From Bacillus sp. CH30_1T (GTDB taxonomy: Bacteria > Bacillota > Bacilli > Bacillales > Bacillaceae_B), in contig NZ_VTUY01000001.1 in the NCBI RefSeq assembly GCF_008364765.1, positions 497,526-561,525 of the forward strand: a stretch of DNA of 64,000 bases, written 5' to 3'. A model generated the notes under the pieces. That model had not been told where the DNA came from and searched no databases. It saw nothing but the letters and a program-made list of their open reading frames with translations. Positions 35,893 through 48,431 of the stretch are shown piece after piece. Position numbers and translations under genes: made by a program. Within the stretch, counting starts at the first letter, position 1. Each line of letters begins with the position of its first letter.

Positions 35893-37005
35893 TTATAAAT
35901 AAGCCGCCAAGATTGAAGACAGCGCATGATCCGCTTCTAAGCGCTCTACAACCAGCTGGCTCATGGCACCGGTCCCAACTACGGTTCCGCGTCCCATGGT
36001 CCAAAGGTCTCCTGTACGGTAGCCTGCGTTCAGGACTTCCTGAACGGCCATTTCGATCATTTCAGCCTCTTCTTTTAAGCCGAAGGAATGTCTAAGCATC
36101 ATGGCAACCGATAGAATCATAGCCAGTGGATTGGCTTTTCCTTTTCCGGCGATATCGGGTGCAGATCCGTGTACAGGTTCGTAAAGCCCGAAGGAGTCTC
36201 CTCTTAAACTGGCGGAAGGAAGCATTCCCAGTGAGCCTGTGATCATGGAGGCTTCATCACTCAGGATATCCCCGAACATATTCTCAGTCACCAGCACATC
36301 GAATTGCTTCGGCTGATACATCAGCTTCATGGCAGCAACATCAACCAGCATATGTTCCACTTCAACATCCGGGTATTCCTGAGCCACTTCATTCACGACC
36401 TCGCGCCACATTCGACTTGTTTCTAAGACATTTGCCTTGTCGACGGACGTTAATTTCTTCTTGCGTTTCTGAGCCAGCTTGAATGCTTTATGAACGATTC
36501 GTTCGATTTCACTTTTTTCATATACAAGGGTATCAACTGCAACTTCGTCTCGCTTCCCTTGACGACCGGACGGCTGACCGAAGTACAATCCTCCTGTCAG
36601 TTCCCTGACAATCACCAAATCTACTTCCTCTACAATCTCCCGTTTCAGCGGGGATGCACCCAGTAAACTTTCACATGCTTTCACCGGTCTCAGATTCGCG
36701 AATAGCCCGAACTCTTTGCGGATCGCCAGGAGACCTTTTTCAGGACGAAGCTCTTTCGGAAGATGCTCCCACTTTGGACCTCCTACAGCTCCTAATAACA
36801 CGGCGTCACTATCTTTACAAAGCCTGATCGTTTCAGGAGGTAATGGTGTACCGAAGCGATCGACGGCAGACCCGCCGATATGACCTTCCTCGACTTCGAA
36901 TTCATGACCGAACCAATCACCCACTGCCTTCAGTACTTCTAATGCCCCGTCCATGATCTCTTGACCGATACCGTCTCCTGGTAGTACAGCGATTTTTTTC
37001 TTCAT
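35893..37005 (-). CDS. leuB: 3-isopropylmalate dehydrogenase
   Basis: 370 residues. NAD-dependent oxidative decarboxylation of 3-isopropylmalate. Motifs: [98 protein letters not shown] 111-bp gap to leuC contains short dyads but no clear promoter or terminator. Confidence 0.97.
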   Translation of the reverse strand: MKKKIAVLPGDGIGQEIMDGALEVLKAVGDWFGHEFEVEEGHIGGSAVDRFGTPLPPETIRLCKDSDAVLLGAVGGPKWEHLPKELRPEKGLLAIRKEFGLFANLRPVKACESLLGASPLKREIVEEVDLVIVRELTGGLYFGQPSGRQGKRDEVAVDTLVYEKSEIERIVHKAFKLAQKRKKKLTSVDKANVLETSRMWREVVNEVAQEYPDVEVEHMLVDVAAMKLMYQPKQFDVLVTENMFGDILSDEASMITGSLGMLPSASLRGDSFGLYEPVHGSAPDIAGKGKANPLAMILSVAMMLRHSFGLKEEAEMIEMAVQEVLNAGYRTGDLWTMGRGTVVGTGAMSQLVVERLEADHALSSILAAYL

Positions 37006-37067
37006 TAGAATTACCTCCTGTTTTGGTTAGTTTTATGTGAGAGCCTCGATTTACAAGGCTCTCTGTC

Positions 37068-39675
<2,608 letters not shown>

Positions 39676-39706
39676 TTATGAAGCCTAAATTTTATCGATA
39701 CAGTTT

Positions 39707-40231
39707 CTAATTCACGATTGAATATTGTTTTAAATCCGTCACCGATTTACCATTTCCCCTTGCAAATGCCGTGATGCCTGTTCGTGCGATTTCTTTGATT
39801 CCGTATGGTCTTAACAGATCGATGATGGCTTCAATTTTGGATGTTTCGCCTGTTACTTGGACGGTTACGCTGTCCCTTGCCACATCAATGATGGCGGCTC
39901 TGAAAGGCTCTACGATTCCATTGATTTCAGATCGGGTCTGCCCTGTACTTAACACCTTGATGAGTGCCAGTTCCCTTGCTACTACGCCTTGATCCGTGAT
40001 GTCGGAGACCTTGAGGACATCAATTTGTTTATGAAGCTGTTTTAAGAGCTGTTCAATTTTGCGATCGTCTTCTACATTGACGACAAACGTCATTCTCGAA
40101 ATCCCTTCGACTTCTGTGTAGCCTACTGAAATGCTTTCAATGTTGAACTGACGCTTTGTAAACAATCCGGTCACCCGATTCAAGACACCGCTCCGGTTAT
40201 GAACGAGAGCCGTTACAATCCGTTTCCTCAT
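39707..40231 (-). CDS. ilvN: Acetolactate synthase small (regulatory) subunit
   Basis: 174 residues from the ATG at 40231, which overlaps the ilvB stop (ATGA) and has GGAGTG upstream; the longer frame would lie inside ilvB. N-terminal ACT domain ([30 protein letters not shown]) binds valine and activates IlvB; C-terminal ALS_ss_C domain ([35 protein letters not shown]). Also called ilvH. Confidence 0.96.
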   Translation of the reverse strand: MRKRIVTALVHNRSGVLNRVTGLFTKRQFNIESISVGYTEVEGISRMTFVVNVEDDRKIEQLLKQLHKQIDVLKVSDITDQGVVARELALIKVLSTGQTRSEINGIVEPFRAAIIDVARDSVTVQVTGETSKIEAIIDLLRPYGIKEIARTGITAFARGNGKSVTDLKQYSIVN

Positions 40232-41949
40232 GGTTTCACTCCTAACATTTCGTGTAATCCCTTCCCTGGAGCTACCATTGGGTAGACATTTTCCTTCGGA
40301 TTCACCCAGCAATCAATGAGTACCGGTTCATCACTTATTAATGCTTCTTTTAAAACAGAATCCACTTCTTCCTGGGTTTTCACCCGATATCCTTTGATTC
40401 CGTATGATTCAGCCAGCTTCACAAAATCAGGCTGGGTGGAGAACACCGATTGGGAGTATCTTTCTTCAAAGAATGTTTCCTGCCACTGTCTCACCATTCC
40501 AAGGGTACCGTTATTGAGAAGGACCACTTTCACAGGAAGGTTCAACTCTTTAAGGAGAACAAGTTCTTGGAGAGTCATCTGGAATCCCCCATCTCCTACA
40601 AAGGCGACCACTTTACTGTCTGAATTCGCTAACTGAGCTCCGATCGCAGCCGGAAATCCGAATCCCATCGTGCCAAGCCCTCCGGAAGTGACCCAATTAT
40701 TCGGCTTTTTAAAGGAATAATACTGCGCCGCCCACATTTGATGCTGCCCAACGTCTGTTGTGACAACCGCTTCCCCGTTGGTCATTTCATACACCTGTTC
40801 GATGAGGCGTTGAGGTGACAGAACATCGTGGTCCTGGTTATACCAGAAAGGATATTCCCTTTTGTATGACTTGAGATGATGATGCCAGGCATCGAAATCA
40901 GGTTTCTCTACCTCATGTCGAAGGATTTTTTCCAGTGCCTGTTTGGCATCGGCTACGATCGGGATCTGCGTTTTGACGTTCTTCCCGATTTCCGCCGGAT
41001 CGATGTCTATATGGACCACCTTGGCCCGTGGTGCAAAGGTGGCGAGATTCCCTGTCAACCTGTCGTCAAATCGGGCACCGATATTGATGAGCAAGTCACA
41101 TTCGTGGAGAGCCATATTGCTTGCATAACATCCATGCATCCCTGCCATTCCGAGAAACAACGGGTGATCTGCCGGAAATCCACCTAAACCTAAGAGGGTA
41201 TGAATCACCGGGATGTCATATTGTTCTGCGAAAATCTTCAGTTCCTCCGTTGCCTTTCCGTGAAGGACTCCTGCCCCGGCCAAGATGACCGGCTGACTGG
41301 ATACCTTGATGGCTTCCACCAATTTCTTGATTTGAAGTGGATTGGGATAGAAGTTAGGCTGGTACCCCGGTAAGTCCATTTCCGCATCGAGTACCGGATA
41401 AGCTTGCTGCAAGGTCAAGTCTTTCGGAATGTCGACAAGTACTGGTCCAGGCCTGCCGGTTGATGCGATATGAAAGGCTTCCTTCACAATCCTCGGTAAG
41501 TCTTTAATATCACGCACCTGATAATTATGCTTGGTGATTGGCATCGTAATCCCGACAACGTCCGCTTCCTGAAAAGCATCGGTTCCGATGACCCCGGAAG
41601 CCACCTGCCCGGTAAAAATAACTAGAGGCAGTGAGTCCATCATGGCATCGGCAATCCCTGTCACTAAATTCGTTGCTCCCGGTCCTGACGTGGCAATGAC
41701 CACACCAGGCCTACCTGATACACGGGCATACCCTTCTGCCGCATGGATTGCGCCTTGCTCATGGCGAGCCAGAACGTGCTTGATCGGGGCTTTGTATAGA
41801 GCATCGTAAATCGGCAAGACCGCTCCTCCAGGGTACCCAAACAGAATTTCAACCTTTTCCTCCTTCAAAGCTTTCATGAGCATATCAGCACCGTTGACGT
41901 TTTCTGTTAGTGTCTGTGAAGCCGGTTCTGCCTCTACCTTCGCTCTCAT
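40228..41949 (-). CDS. ilvB: Acetolactate synthase large subunit
   Basis: 573 residues, thiamine diphosphate enzyme. Forms acetolactate and acetohydroxybutyrate. Motifs: [37 protein letters not shown] (catalytic Glu), [20 protein letters not shown], and the ThDP-binding [20 protein letters not shown] ... [22 protein letters not shown] precedes the ATG. First gene after the T-box leader, with a ~125-bp repeat between leader and ATG. Confidence 0.97.
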   Translation of the reverse strand: MRAKVEAEPASQTLTENVNGADMLMKALKEEKVEILFGYPGGAVLPIYDALYKAPIKHVLARHEQGAIHAAEGYARVSGRPGVVIATSGPGATNLVTGIADAMMDSLPLVIFTGQVASGVIGTDAFQEADVVGITMPITKHNYQVRDIKDLPRIVKEAFHIASTGRPGPVLVDIPKDLTLQQAYPVLDAEMDLPGYQPNFYPNPLQIKKLVEAIKVSSQPVILAGAGVLHGKATEELKIFAEQYDIPVIHTLLGLGGFPADHPLFLGMAGMHGCYASNMALHECDLLINIGARFDDRLTGNLATFAPRAKVVHIDIDPAEIGKNVKTQIPIVADAKQALEKILRHEVEKPDFDAWHHHLKSYKREYPFWYNQDHDVLSPQRLIEQVYEMTNGEAVVTTDVGQHQMWAAQYYSFKKPNNWVTSGGLGTMGFGFPAAIGAQLANSDSKVVAFVGDGGFQMTLQELVLLKELNLPVKVVLLNNGTLGMVRQWQETFFEERYSQSVFSTQPDFVKLAESYGIKGYRVKTQEEVDSVLKEALISDEPVLIDCWVNPKENVYPMVAPGKGLHEMLGVKP

Positions 41950-41969
41950 TGCCTATCTCCTCCTTTTTT

Positions 41970-42093
41970 TAAAAGCGCAGGCGGCTTGGTCAGGCCCGAC
42001 AAGCATAAGGCAAGGTCGCTGAAAAGGCGTTCTTTGCCTTTTTGGCGAGATTGACTTATGACCTCGAGCCTTTAGCCGCCAGAGCTAGATAAA
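41970..42093 (+). repeat. ~125-bp hairpin repeat, copy 2, between T-box and ilvB
   Basis: AAAAGCGCAGGCGGCTTGGT to GAGCTAGATAAA. The conserved flanks CCCGACAAGCATAAG and TTGACTTATGACCTCGAG enclose a hairpin whose arms (GGCAAGGTCGCT / GGCGAGATTGAC, and AAAAGGCG-ttctt-TGCCTTTT) differ from the other copies but still pair. It lies in the transcribed leader of ilvB, read in antisense orientation. Confidence 0.8.
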
Positions 42094-42146
42094 TTTGAAT
42101 GCGCAGGCGGTGAACCACCTGAGCTTAATTCATCCACTTTCCCAAA

Positions 42147-42458
42147 CAAAAAAGACCTTTCCACCCACTACGACAGAGTTCATCTTTCGCAGGGGCGAAA
42201 AGGTCTTCATCCTTTCCACGGTACCACCCTAATTCAGAGACAACGGATATCATCTCCCTTTGCAGACTGATCGGTTTCACCAGCCTTTGTTTTTGTAACG
42301 AGTATCATCTACTCGATCGCTCCTACTTTTAAAGGTTCAGAACGATACTCAGAGGGGATGTCGGTATTGGATGTATTACTGGTTTGCAGCACCACCAGCT
42401 CTCTGAAAATACGATTTCCAATCCTTTTACCTCTTCAACGCTTTTCTCTATTCTGTTT
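42147..42458 (-). promoter_or_regulatory. T-box leader upstream of ilvB, probable Ile (AUC) specifier
   Basis: The 14-nt T-box core AGGGTGGTACCGTGG is at 42230-42216. A terminator follows (AAGACCTTT ... AAAGGTCTT then TTTTT, ending at 42148). Stem I base: CAGAA (42455-42451) with TTCTG (42342-42338); next AGAGG with CCTCT. The specifier loop reads GAGTATCGTTC; aligned with the glyQS loop GAAAGGCATTC the specifier is ATC (42346-42344), isoleucine. The apical part AGAGAGCTGGTGGTGC with GCAAACCAG fits stem I. The leader starts inside the ilvD stop region, so it depends on read-through from ilvE-ilvD or a promoter inside ilvD. Confidence 0.9.
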
Positions 42459-44115
42459 TCAAAATTCCACCTGTACTCGCTGATGTGACAAGTTTGGCAT
42501 ATCGTGCTAAATAACCTTTTCTGATCTTTGGAGGTGGCTGTACCCACTCCTTTTGCCTGAACTGAAGTTCTGTTTCTGAAACCATGAGGGAGATCGTTCG
42601 ATTCGTGAGATCAATGAAGATGGGATCTCCATTTTCGACCACACCGATCGGTCCTCCTTCAGCCGCTTCCGGTGAGACATGACCGATTGAAATGCCCCGG
42701 GATGCACCTGAAAATCGACCGTCAGTCATGAGTGCGACTTTCTTTTCAAGGCCCCTTCCTGCAATGGCTGCCGTTGGTGCCAGCATCTCCGGCATTCCCG
42801 GACCACCCTTTGGCCCTTCATAACGGATCACTACTACATGCCCTTCTTTCACTTCTCCACTTTCAATGCCGTCAAGTGCGTCGTCCTGAGATTCGTATAC
42901 AATCGCTTCACCCATGAAGGTTTGAATGGACGGATCAACTGCTCCCACTTTGATGACCCCACCGTTTGGAGCGATATTCCCGAAGAGGACGGATAATCCC
43001 CCGACTGGACTGTGGGCGCTTTCCCTGCGACGGATGACATCGTCATTTTGAATATGAGCATCCTTCACATTTTCATATAGTGACTTTCCTGTAATGGTGA
43101 TGCGATCTTTGTGTACAGCTTCCATTTCACATAGCTCTTTAATGATGGCGCTGACCCCGCCTGCATTGTGAACATCCTGCATGGAGTAATCAGATGCCGG
43201 ACTGATCTTGGATAAATACGGCACTCGTTCTGCCACTTTATTGATCCGGTTGATGTCGTAATCGATTTCTGCCTCATTGGCAATCGCCAATGTATGGAGG
43301 ACGGTATTGGTCGATCCCCCCATCGCCATATCTAAGGCGAATGCATCATCGATGGTATCTTCCGTTATGATGTCTCTTGGTTTAATGTCCTTCTTCACCA
43401 TTTCCACGAGATATTTCGCTGCGTCCTTGATCAATTGATGCCGCTCTTCTGATGTAGCTACAATGGTTCCATTTCCAGGAGGAGCCACCCCAAGCATTTC
43501 CATCAGAGAATTCATTGAGTTAGCCGTGAACATCCCCGAGCATGATCCGCATGTCGGACATGCATTGGCTTCAATATCGAGAAGCTGTTCCGCAGTCATC
43601 CTTCCTGACTGATGGGCACCGACCCCTTCGAAAACGGATACGAGTGATAAAGGCTTCCCTTCGCTTGAAACCCCCGCTTCCATCGGGCCTCCCGATACAA
43701 AGACGGAAGGGACATTCGTCCGGACTGCCGACATGAGCATTCCCGGTGTGATCTTGTCACAGTTCGGAATGTAGAACACTCCGTCGAACCAGTGAGCGTT
43801 GATGACGGTTTCTGCTGAGTCGGCAATCAGTTCCCGGCTTGGCAATGAGTACCTCATCCCGATATGTCCCATGGCGATTCCATCATCCACACCGATTGTG
43901 TTGAATTCGAATGGAATCCCGCCGGCTTCCCGGATCGCTTCTTTCACCACTTGGGCAAATCCGTTTAAATGCATATGACCGGGAATGATGTCGATGTAAG
44001 AATTGCACACCCCGATAAATGGTTTTTCCATGTCTTCGAGCTTGACTCCCGTTGCATATAGTAAACTGCGGTGGGGAGCCCGGTCGATTCCTTTCTTGAT
44101 CATGTCACTTCGCAC
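42448..44115 (-). CDS. ilvD: Dihydroxy-acid dehydratase
   Basis: 555 residues. Dehydrates dihydroxy acids to 2-oxoacids using an Fe-S cluster. Motifs: [20 protein letters not shown] (cluster Cys), [79 protein letters not shown]. Its last codons form the 5' strand of the T-box stem I. Lies 15 bases after ilvE. Confidence 0.97.
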   Translation of the reverse strand: MRSDMIKKGIDRAPHRSLLYATGVKLEDMEKPFIGVCNSYIDIIPGHMHLNGFAQVVKEAIREAGGIPFEFNTIGVDDGIAMGHIGMRYSLPSRELIADSAETVINAHWFDGVFYIPNCDKITPGMLMSAVRTNVPSVFVSGGPMEAGVSSEGKPLSLVSVFEGVGAHQSGRMTAEQLLDIEANACPTCGSCSGMFTANSMNSLMEMLGVAPPGNGTIVATSEERHQLIKDAAKYLVEMVKKDIKPRDIITEDTIDDAFALDMAMGGSTNTVLHTLAIANEAEIDYDINRINKVAERVPYLSKISPASDYSMQDVHNAGGVSAIIKELCEMEAVHKDRITITGKSLYENVKDAHIQNDDVIRRRESAHSPVGGLSVLFGNIAPNGGVIKVGAVDPSIQTFMGEAIVYESQDDALDGIESGEVKEGHVVVIRYEGPKGGPGMPEMLAPTAAIAGRGLEKKVALMTDGRFSGASRGISIGHVSPEAAEGGPIGVVENGDPIFIDLTNRTISLMVSETELQFRQKEWVQPPPKIRKGYLARYAKLVTSASTGGILKTE

Positions 44116-44130
44116 GTTATCACCTCCAAC

Positions 44131-45030
44131 TTAGCCAACTTGAGCATTCTGTTTGTAAACTTTTCTTCCATCCTGCGTGACAGTGTTTCTAAACTCCTGC
44201 AATAATTGGGTTGTATACCTTCCTGGTTTTCCTTCACCGATTACACGGCCATCAACCTTTACAACGGCAATGACTTCTGCGGCTGTCCCTGTTAAGAACA
44301 CTTCATCCGCTGTATACACATCATGACGGGTGAAGACTTCTTCCTTCATCTCGAATCCTAATTTACCGGCGATCTCGATGATGGCATTACGTGTGATCCC
44401 TTCAAGGGCCCCTACATATCCGGGAGGCGTAAGGATCCTTCCTTTTTTGACAATGAAGATATTGTCTGCGGATCCTTCCGCTACATATCCTTGATCGTTC
44501 AACATTAATGCTTCACTTACACCAGCGAGGTTCGCTTCGATTTTAACGAGAATGTTATTTAAGTAGTTTAAGGATTTAACCTTTGGTGAAAGAACATCTG
44601 CACGATTTCGGCGGCTGGCCACTGTAACGATATCGATGCCCGTTTCGTATAAGCTTTTAGGGAATAGGGCTAATTGTTCTGCAATGACAATGATTTGTGG
44701 CTTCCTACACGTAAATGGATCCAATCCCAGGTTTCCAACACCTCTAGAAATGACCACTCGTATGTAGGCATTCTCGAGTTGATTTTTTTTCAATGTATCA
44801 ACGATAATGTCACACATCTCTTGTTTCGACACTTCGATATGCAACATGATGGATTTTGCTGAGTCATAAAGGCGATCAACATGCTCTTCCAGACGGAACA
44901 CGTTTCCATCATACATTCGAATCCCTTCGAACACTCCATCTCCATATAGAAAACCATGGTCGTACACAGATACAACTGCGTCTTCCTTCTTCACGTATTG
45001 CCCGTCTAAGTAGATCCATTGTTCGTTCAT
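44131..45030 (-). CDS. ilvE: Branched-chain amino acid aminotransferase
   Basis: About 299 residues from the ATG at 45030 (MNEQWIYLDG; AAAGG 10 bases upstream). Class IV PLP enzyme for the last step of Val/Ile/Leu synthesis. Motifs: VSVYDHGFLYGDGVFEGIRM, SRGVGNLGLDP, KSLNYLNNILVKIEANLAGV (Lys), MLNDQGYVAEGSADNIFIVK, VFLTGTAAEVIAVVKVDGR. First gene of the operon, behind the promoter at 45183-45211. Confidence 0.96.
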   Translation of the reverse strand: MNEQWIYLDGQYVKKEDAVVSVYDHGFLYGDGVFEGIRMYDGNVFRLEEHVDRLYDSAKSIMLHIEVSKQEMCDIIVDTLKKNQLENAYIRVVISRGVGNLGLDPFTCRKPQIIVIAEQLALFPKSLYETGIDIVTVASRRNRADVLSPKVKSLNYLNNILVKIEANLAGVSEALMLNDQGYVAEGSADNIFIVKKGRILTPPGYVGALEGITRNAIIEIAGKLGFEMKEEVFTRHDVYTADEVFLTGTAAEVIAVVKVDGRVIGEGKPGRYTTQLLQEFRNTVTQDGRKVYKQNAQVG

Positions 45031-45064
45031 GTTAATCATTCCTTTCCTGGTTGAAATTTATTTG

Positions 45065-45079
45065 ATTATTCAGAAATTT
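45065..45079 (-). promoter_or_regulatory. CodY-like box in the ilvE 5' UTR
   Basis: ATTATTCAGAAATTT matches AATTTTCWGAAAATT at 12 of 15. It lies between the promoter and the ilvE start, where CodY would block transcription. Confidence 0.5.
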
Positions 45080-45182
45080 ATTTTTGCAACGAAAGTCCGT
45101 TGACTTGGAGCACATTCGAACAGCCTGCTTGATTCGGTATCTCTGCTGTTTTCTGCTGGCTCAGATTTTTTTATTGAGGACA

Positions 45183-45211
45183 ATATTACTCCCGTTTCCC
45201 GGTAAGGTCAA
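45183..45211 (-). promoter_or_regulatory. Promoter of the ilvE-ilvD(-ilv-leu) operon
   Basis: TTGACC and TAATAT with a 17-base spacer on the minus strand. The predicted start near 45177 leaves a ~145-nt leader with no T-box core. Confidence 0.78.
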
Positions 45212-45257
45212 CAGGCTTTTTATAAATTATTTGACTATTTAGATTAATCTGATTATA

Positions 45258-45271
45258 AGTAAACGCTTACA
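45258..45271 (-). promoter_or_regulatory. cre (CcpA) site upstream of the ilvE promoter
   Basis: TGTAAGCGTTTACT matches TGWAANCGNTNWCA at all but the last base. It is centred ~88 bases upstream of the predicted start, a position consistent with CcpA activation as known for B. subtilis ilv-leu. Confidence 0.7.
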
Positions 45272-45279
45272 TCTTTGTC

Positions 45280-45684
45280 CTTATACAGTTTGTCGGGAGA
45301 AAAAAATTTTTAGATTTTTTTATTTAATGGGGTGAATGACGCTTCAGATCCGATGAGAAGCCCTTTTAAAAATTTTTCGACAAAGTCCTATGGGAATGAG
45401 GGTTGAGGGGAGTTTAGACCTGTGTGTATCTGACCGTTTTATTCTCACTGTTTATTTATAATTGAGAATTCATTTTTCCGTTAAATAGTAGGATTGAATT
45501 TTTATTCATCTGGCAAGACACTCATCAATAAGTAGTGAATTCAACACAAAACCTTTCATACCCATAATCCGCAATGCCTTTCAAACTAGAATTTAATTTC
45601 ACTTTTTCTACAATGATGAATAACCTTTCGTAAATAAATATATTCTCCCAAAAAGTAGTCGCCACTTTTTTAAACTCTATATAA
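45280..45684. other. ~400-bp intergenic stretch, nothing firm
   Basis: AT-rich sequence between the ilvE regulatory region and the hmgA terminator. No ORF with a ribosome site and no strong dyad were seen. Only scattered A/T runs are visible. Confidence 0.4.
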
Positions 45685-45731
45685 ATAAAAAAGAATCAAT
45701 CCAAGTAACCAAACGGCCTTTGGATTGATTC
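45685..45731 (-). terminator. Terminator of the aromatic catabolic operon (after hmgA)
   Basis: GAATCAATCCAA and TTGGATTGATTC form a 12-bp perfect stem followed by TTTTTTA on the minus strand. Confidence 0.9.
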
Positions 45732-45736
45732 TTCCT

Positions 45737-46882
45737 TTACACCCATGTAAACATATAATTCGGATCTTCGACATCCTTTGCTTTTTTAACGATCTTCAAC
45801 GGTTTGAAAGTATCGATCATCACCGCGAGCTCCAGTGTTTCTTTTTTCCCGATACTGGCTTCTGTCGTTCCTGGATGAGGACCGTGTGGAATCCCGCTCG
45901 GGTGGAGGGTAATCGATCCTTCTTTGATTCCCTTTCTGCTCATGAAGTTTCCTTCCACATAGTACAGCAGCTCATCACTGTTCACGTTGCTGTGATTATA
46001 AGGAGCCGGAATCGATTCCGGGTGATAGTCGTATAATCTTGGAACAAATGAGCAGACAACGAAGTTATGCCCTTCAAACGTTTGATGAACAGGAGGCGGC
46101 TGATGCACGCGTCCTGTAATCGGCTCAAAATCCTCAATGTTAAAGACCCAAGGATACAAGTAACCATCCCATCCGACTACGTCCAATGGATGGTGATTTA
46201 GAACATGGGAATGAAGCGCTCCTCTTGATTTGGTAATCACTTCGAATTCGCCCTCTTCATCCATGGTTGCAAGCTTCTCAGGTCCCCGCAGATCCCGTTC
46301 ACAAAACGGACTGTGCTCCAGTAACTGTCCGTACTCATTGCGATAACGGCGAGGTGTGGTAATCTGACTGAAGGCCTCGACGATCAGCATCTTCGTCTCT
46401 TCTTCAGGAACGACACGGTAGATGGTCCCAATCGGAATCACCACATAATCCCCTTTTCCATAGGTGATCGTTCCGAACATCGTCTCTACCTTTCCTTTAC
46501 CGAAATGGATATAAAGCATTTCATCCCCGTCACCATTCCGGTAAAAGCTTTTCATCTCTTCTGTGACATAGGCGGTTCCAATCAATAGATCCGAATTACC
46601 AAGTAAATACTCACGGCTCTTTAAGGCACAGCCTTTCTTCGCGACTCTGTCTGTAAAGAAATGTCGATGACGAAGAGCACCCTCTTCCTCAAACTCCGGC
46701 ATATAACTCCCTAAATACTCTGTTTTCGCCACAGCCGTCGGCAAATGATGATGATACAGAATCGACTGTGTTCCCGAGAACCCCTTCGTCCCCATGACCT
46801 GCTCTCTATAAAGCGTGCCATCGTCCTTCTTAAACATGGTGTGACGTTTGTGAGGTATTTTCCCCAGTTGACGATAATACAT
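45737..46882 (-). CDS. hmgA: Homogentisate 1,2-dioxygenase
   Basis: 381 residues; a cupin dioxygenase opening homogentisate to maleylacetoacetate with Fe(II). The N-terminus MYYRQLGKIPHKRHTMF and GFSGTQSILYHHHLPTAVAK are typical of the Bacillus-type enzyme, which is shorter than the ~430-residue proteobacterial form. NHHPLDVVGWDGYLYPWVFN and the C-terminal HPSGIPHGPHPGTTEASIGK hold the His-rich iron site. Its ATG lies 53 bases inside the upstream fumarylacetoacetase gene, suggesting translational coupling. Confidence 0.93.
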   Translation of the reverse strand: MYYRQLGKIPHKRHTMFKKDDGTLYREQVMGTKGFSGTQSILYHHHLPTAVAKTEYLGSYMPEFEEEGALRHRHFFTDRVAKKGCALKSREYLLGNSDLLIGTAYVTEEMKSFYRNGDGDEMLYIHFGKGKVETMFGTITYGKGDYVVIPIGTIYRVVPEEETKMLIVEAFSQITTPRRYRNEYGQLLEHSPFCERDLRGPEKLATMDEEGEFEVITKSRGALHSHVLNHHPLDVVGWDGYLYPWVFNIEDFEPITGRVHQPPPVHQTFEGHNFVVCSFVPRLYDYHPESIPAPYNHSNVNSDELLYYVEGNFMSRKGIKEGSITLHPSGIPHGPHPGTTEASIGKKETLELAVMIDTFKPLKIVKKAKDVEDPNYMFTWV

Positions 46883-47813
46883 GGTTTTCCTCCTCTCTTC
46901 TGCTTACAATTGTATTACGCAGAACCCCTAATCCTGTAATCTCTAATTCCACTACGTCCCCAGGCTTTAACCACGGATGCGTCTCAGCACCCAGCTCTAA
47001 AATGCATCCCGTTCCTACAGTTCCGGATCCAATCACCTCGCCGGGATACAGGGTGACATCTTTCGAGGCGCGCTCGATCATGTCTGCAAATGTATAATGA
47101 ATATCCTGATAATTCCCCTCGGATAAGAGTTTCCCATTCACTTTTGCCGTCATAGGAAGATCAAAACGGTTTCCCTTGCGATAGGTTTCCAGTTCATCCT
47201 TCGTCACTAAATAAGGACCGAAAGAAGTCGCAAAATCTTTTCCTTTTGCGGGACCAAGTCCGACTTTCATCTCATGCTTCTGGATGTCTCTTGCACTCCA
47301 GTCATTCATGATGAAATAGCCGTAAATATAGTCTTCTGCGTTTTCTTTTGAAATGTTGGTTCCTTCTGTACCGATCACGCAGGCGATTTCCAATTCATAA
47401 TCGAACCACTCGCATCCAGCAGGTTTCACGATGTGATCGAGAGGTCCTTTTACAGCTAAGTGATTGGTGAAATAAAAGACGGGGATGTCATACCATTCCG
47501 GCACCACATCGAGTCCCCTTCGTTTACGGGCCGTTTTCACGTGCTCTTCAAATGCATAGAAATCCCGGATGCTGACTGGCCTTGGAATCGGCGACTTCAA
47601 GGTGACATCATCTAATGAATGCACTCCCTTGTCTTTTTCCGAGAAGGTACCGAGCTCCTTCATTCTTTTCATGCCTTCTTCTCCCAGATCGATGATGGAT
47701 AACATGTCTTTAGGGAGTGAACCGCCACTTACAGCATGGATGTCCACGACAAGTTCATCCTGAACGATCCCCGCCTTTACTTCTCCTTCTTTTAAAAAAC
47801 TAACCAGCTTCAC
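46830..47813 (-). CDS. Fumarylacetoacetate hydrolase family protein
   Basis: 327 residues from a GTG (AAAGGTGATG upstream). Presumed to cleave fumarylacetoacetate to fumarate and acetoacetate. Metal-binding FAH fold: WFDYELEIACVIGTEGTN (acidic residues), YIYGYFIMNDWSARDIQKHE, GPAKGKDFATSFGPYLVT, and PGEVIGSGTVGTGCILELGA. Overlaps hmgA. No separate maleylacetoacetate isomerase gene is present in the cluster. Confidence 0.9.
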   Translation of the reverse strand: MKLVSFLKEGEVKAGIVQDELVVDIHAVSGGSLPKDMLSIIDLGEEGMKRMKELGTFSEKDKGVHSLDDVTLKSPIPRPVSIRDFYAFEEHVKTARKRRGLDVVPEWYDIPVFYFTNHLAVKGPLDHIVKPAGCEWFDYELEIACVIGTEGTNISKENAEDYIYGYFIMNDWSARDIQKHEMKVGLGPAKGKDFATSFGPYLVTKDELETYRKGNRFDLPMTAKVNGKLLSEGNYQDIHYTFADMIERASKDVTLYPGEVIGSGTVGTGCILELGAETHPWLKPGDVVELEITGLGVLRNTIVSRREEENHVLSSTGENTSQTSHHV

Positions 47814-47819
47814 GTGTCA

Positions 47820-48431
47820 TCACCTTTTTCGAATCAATTCAAATGAATCGGATAATGGTTTGGTGTACATTTGACCGGCAAGTCTTCCCACCGGTTTGAG
47901 TTTCTCTGAATCTATTTTTCCATCGTAATAAAGTTCATCATTGATCCTCACACATTCTACCTTCCCGATGACAAGACTCCCTGCCCCAGGATGATCGCCG
48001 AAGTGAAGTACTTCATGAAGAACGCATTCCAATTGCACCTTGCTTTCAGATACTCCTGGAGGCTTTACCGTAATGGACTCCTTCTTCGTCAGCCCGACCT
48101 GCTCAAATTCATCAACGCCAGGTTCAAATTCAATGGCACAGTTATTCATATCCTCCACAAACTCTTCACTTACGATATTGATGACGAATTCCTTCGTTTT
48201 CTCGATATTTCGGAGGGTATCCTTTTTGCTGCCATCCTTCCCTTTTCTCATGGGGGAGAAGCAGACGAGCATAGGCTCTGCAGAAATCGCCGTAAAGAAG
48301 CTGTAAGGCGCAAGGTTCGCAATCCCATCTTCATCAAGGGATGATACAAAGGCAATCGGCCTGGGCAAAATCGAGCCGATCATCAGTTTATATGCAGACT
48401 GCCACTCAAGCGTCTGGGGTTTGATATCCAT
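47820..48431 (-). CDS. Flavin reductase-domain (FMN-binding split-barrel) protein
   Basis: 203 residues. SILPRPIAFVSSLDEDGIAN and LAPYSFFTAISAEPMLVCFS are the FMN-binding signature of flavin reductase-like proteins. It abuts the stop of the preceding aminotransferase gene (TAA then ATG) and precedes the FAH gene by 7 bases, so it is cotranscribed. Family members supply reduced flavin to monooxygenases or act as small oxidoreductases; its role in tyrosine breakdown is not known. Confidence 0.86.
   Translation of the reverse strand: MDIKPQTLEWQSAYKLMIGSILPRPIAFVSSLDEDGIANLAPYSFFTAISAEPMLVCFSPMRKGKDGSKKDTLRNIEKTKEFVINIVSEEFVEDMNNCAIEFEPGVDEFEQVGLTKKESITVKPPGVSESKVQLECVLHEVLHFGDHPGAGSLVIGKVECVRINDELYYDGKIDSEKLKPVGRLAGQMYTKPLSDSFELIRKR

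Noticed and set aside
41970..42093. Repeat before ilvB considered as a second riboswitch
   Set aside because: The same sequence occurs at unrelated places (22794, 57497), so it is a dispersed repeat, not a gene-specific leader.
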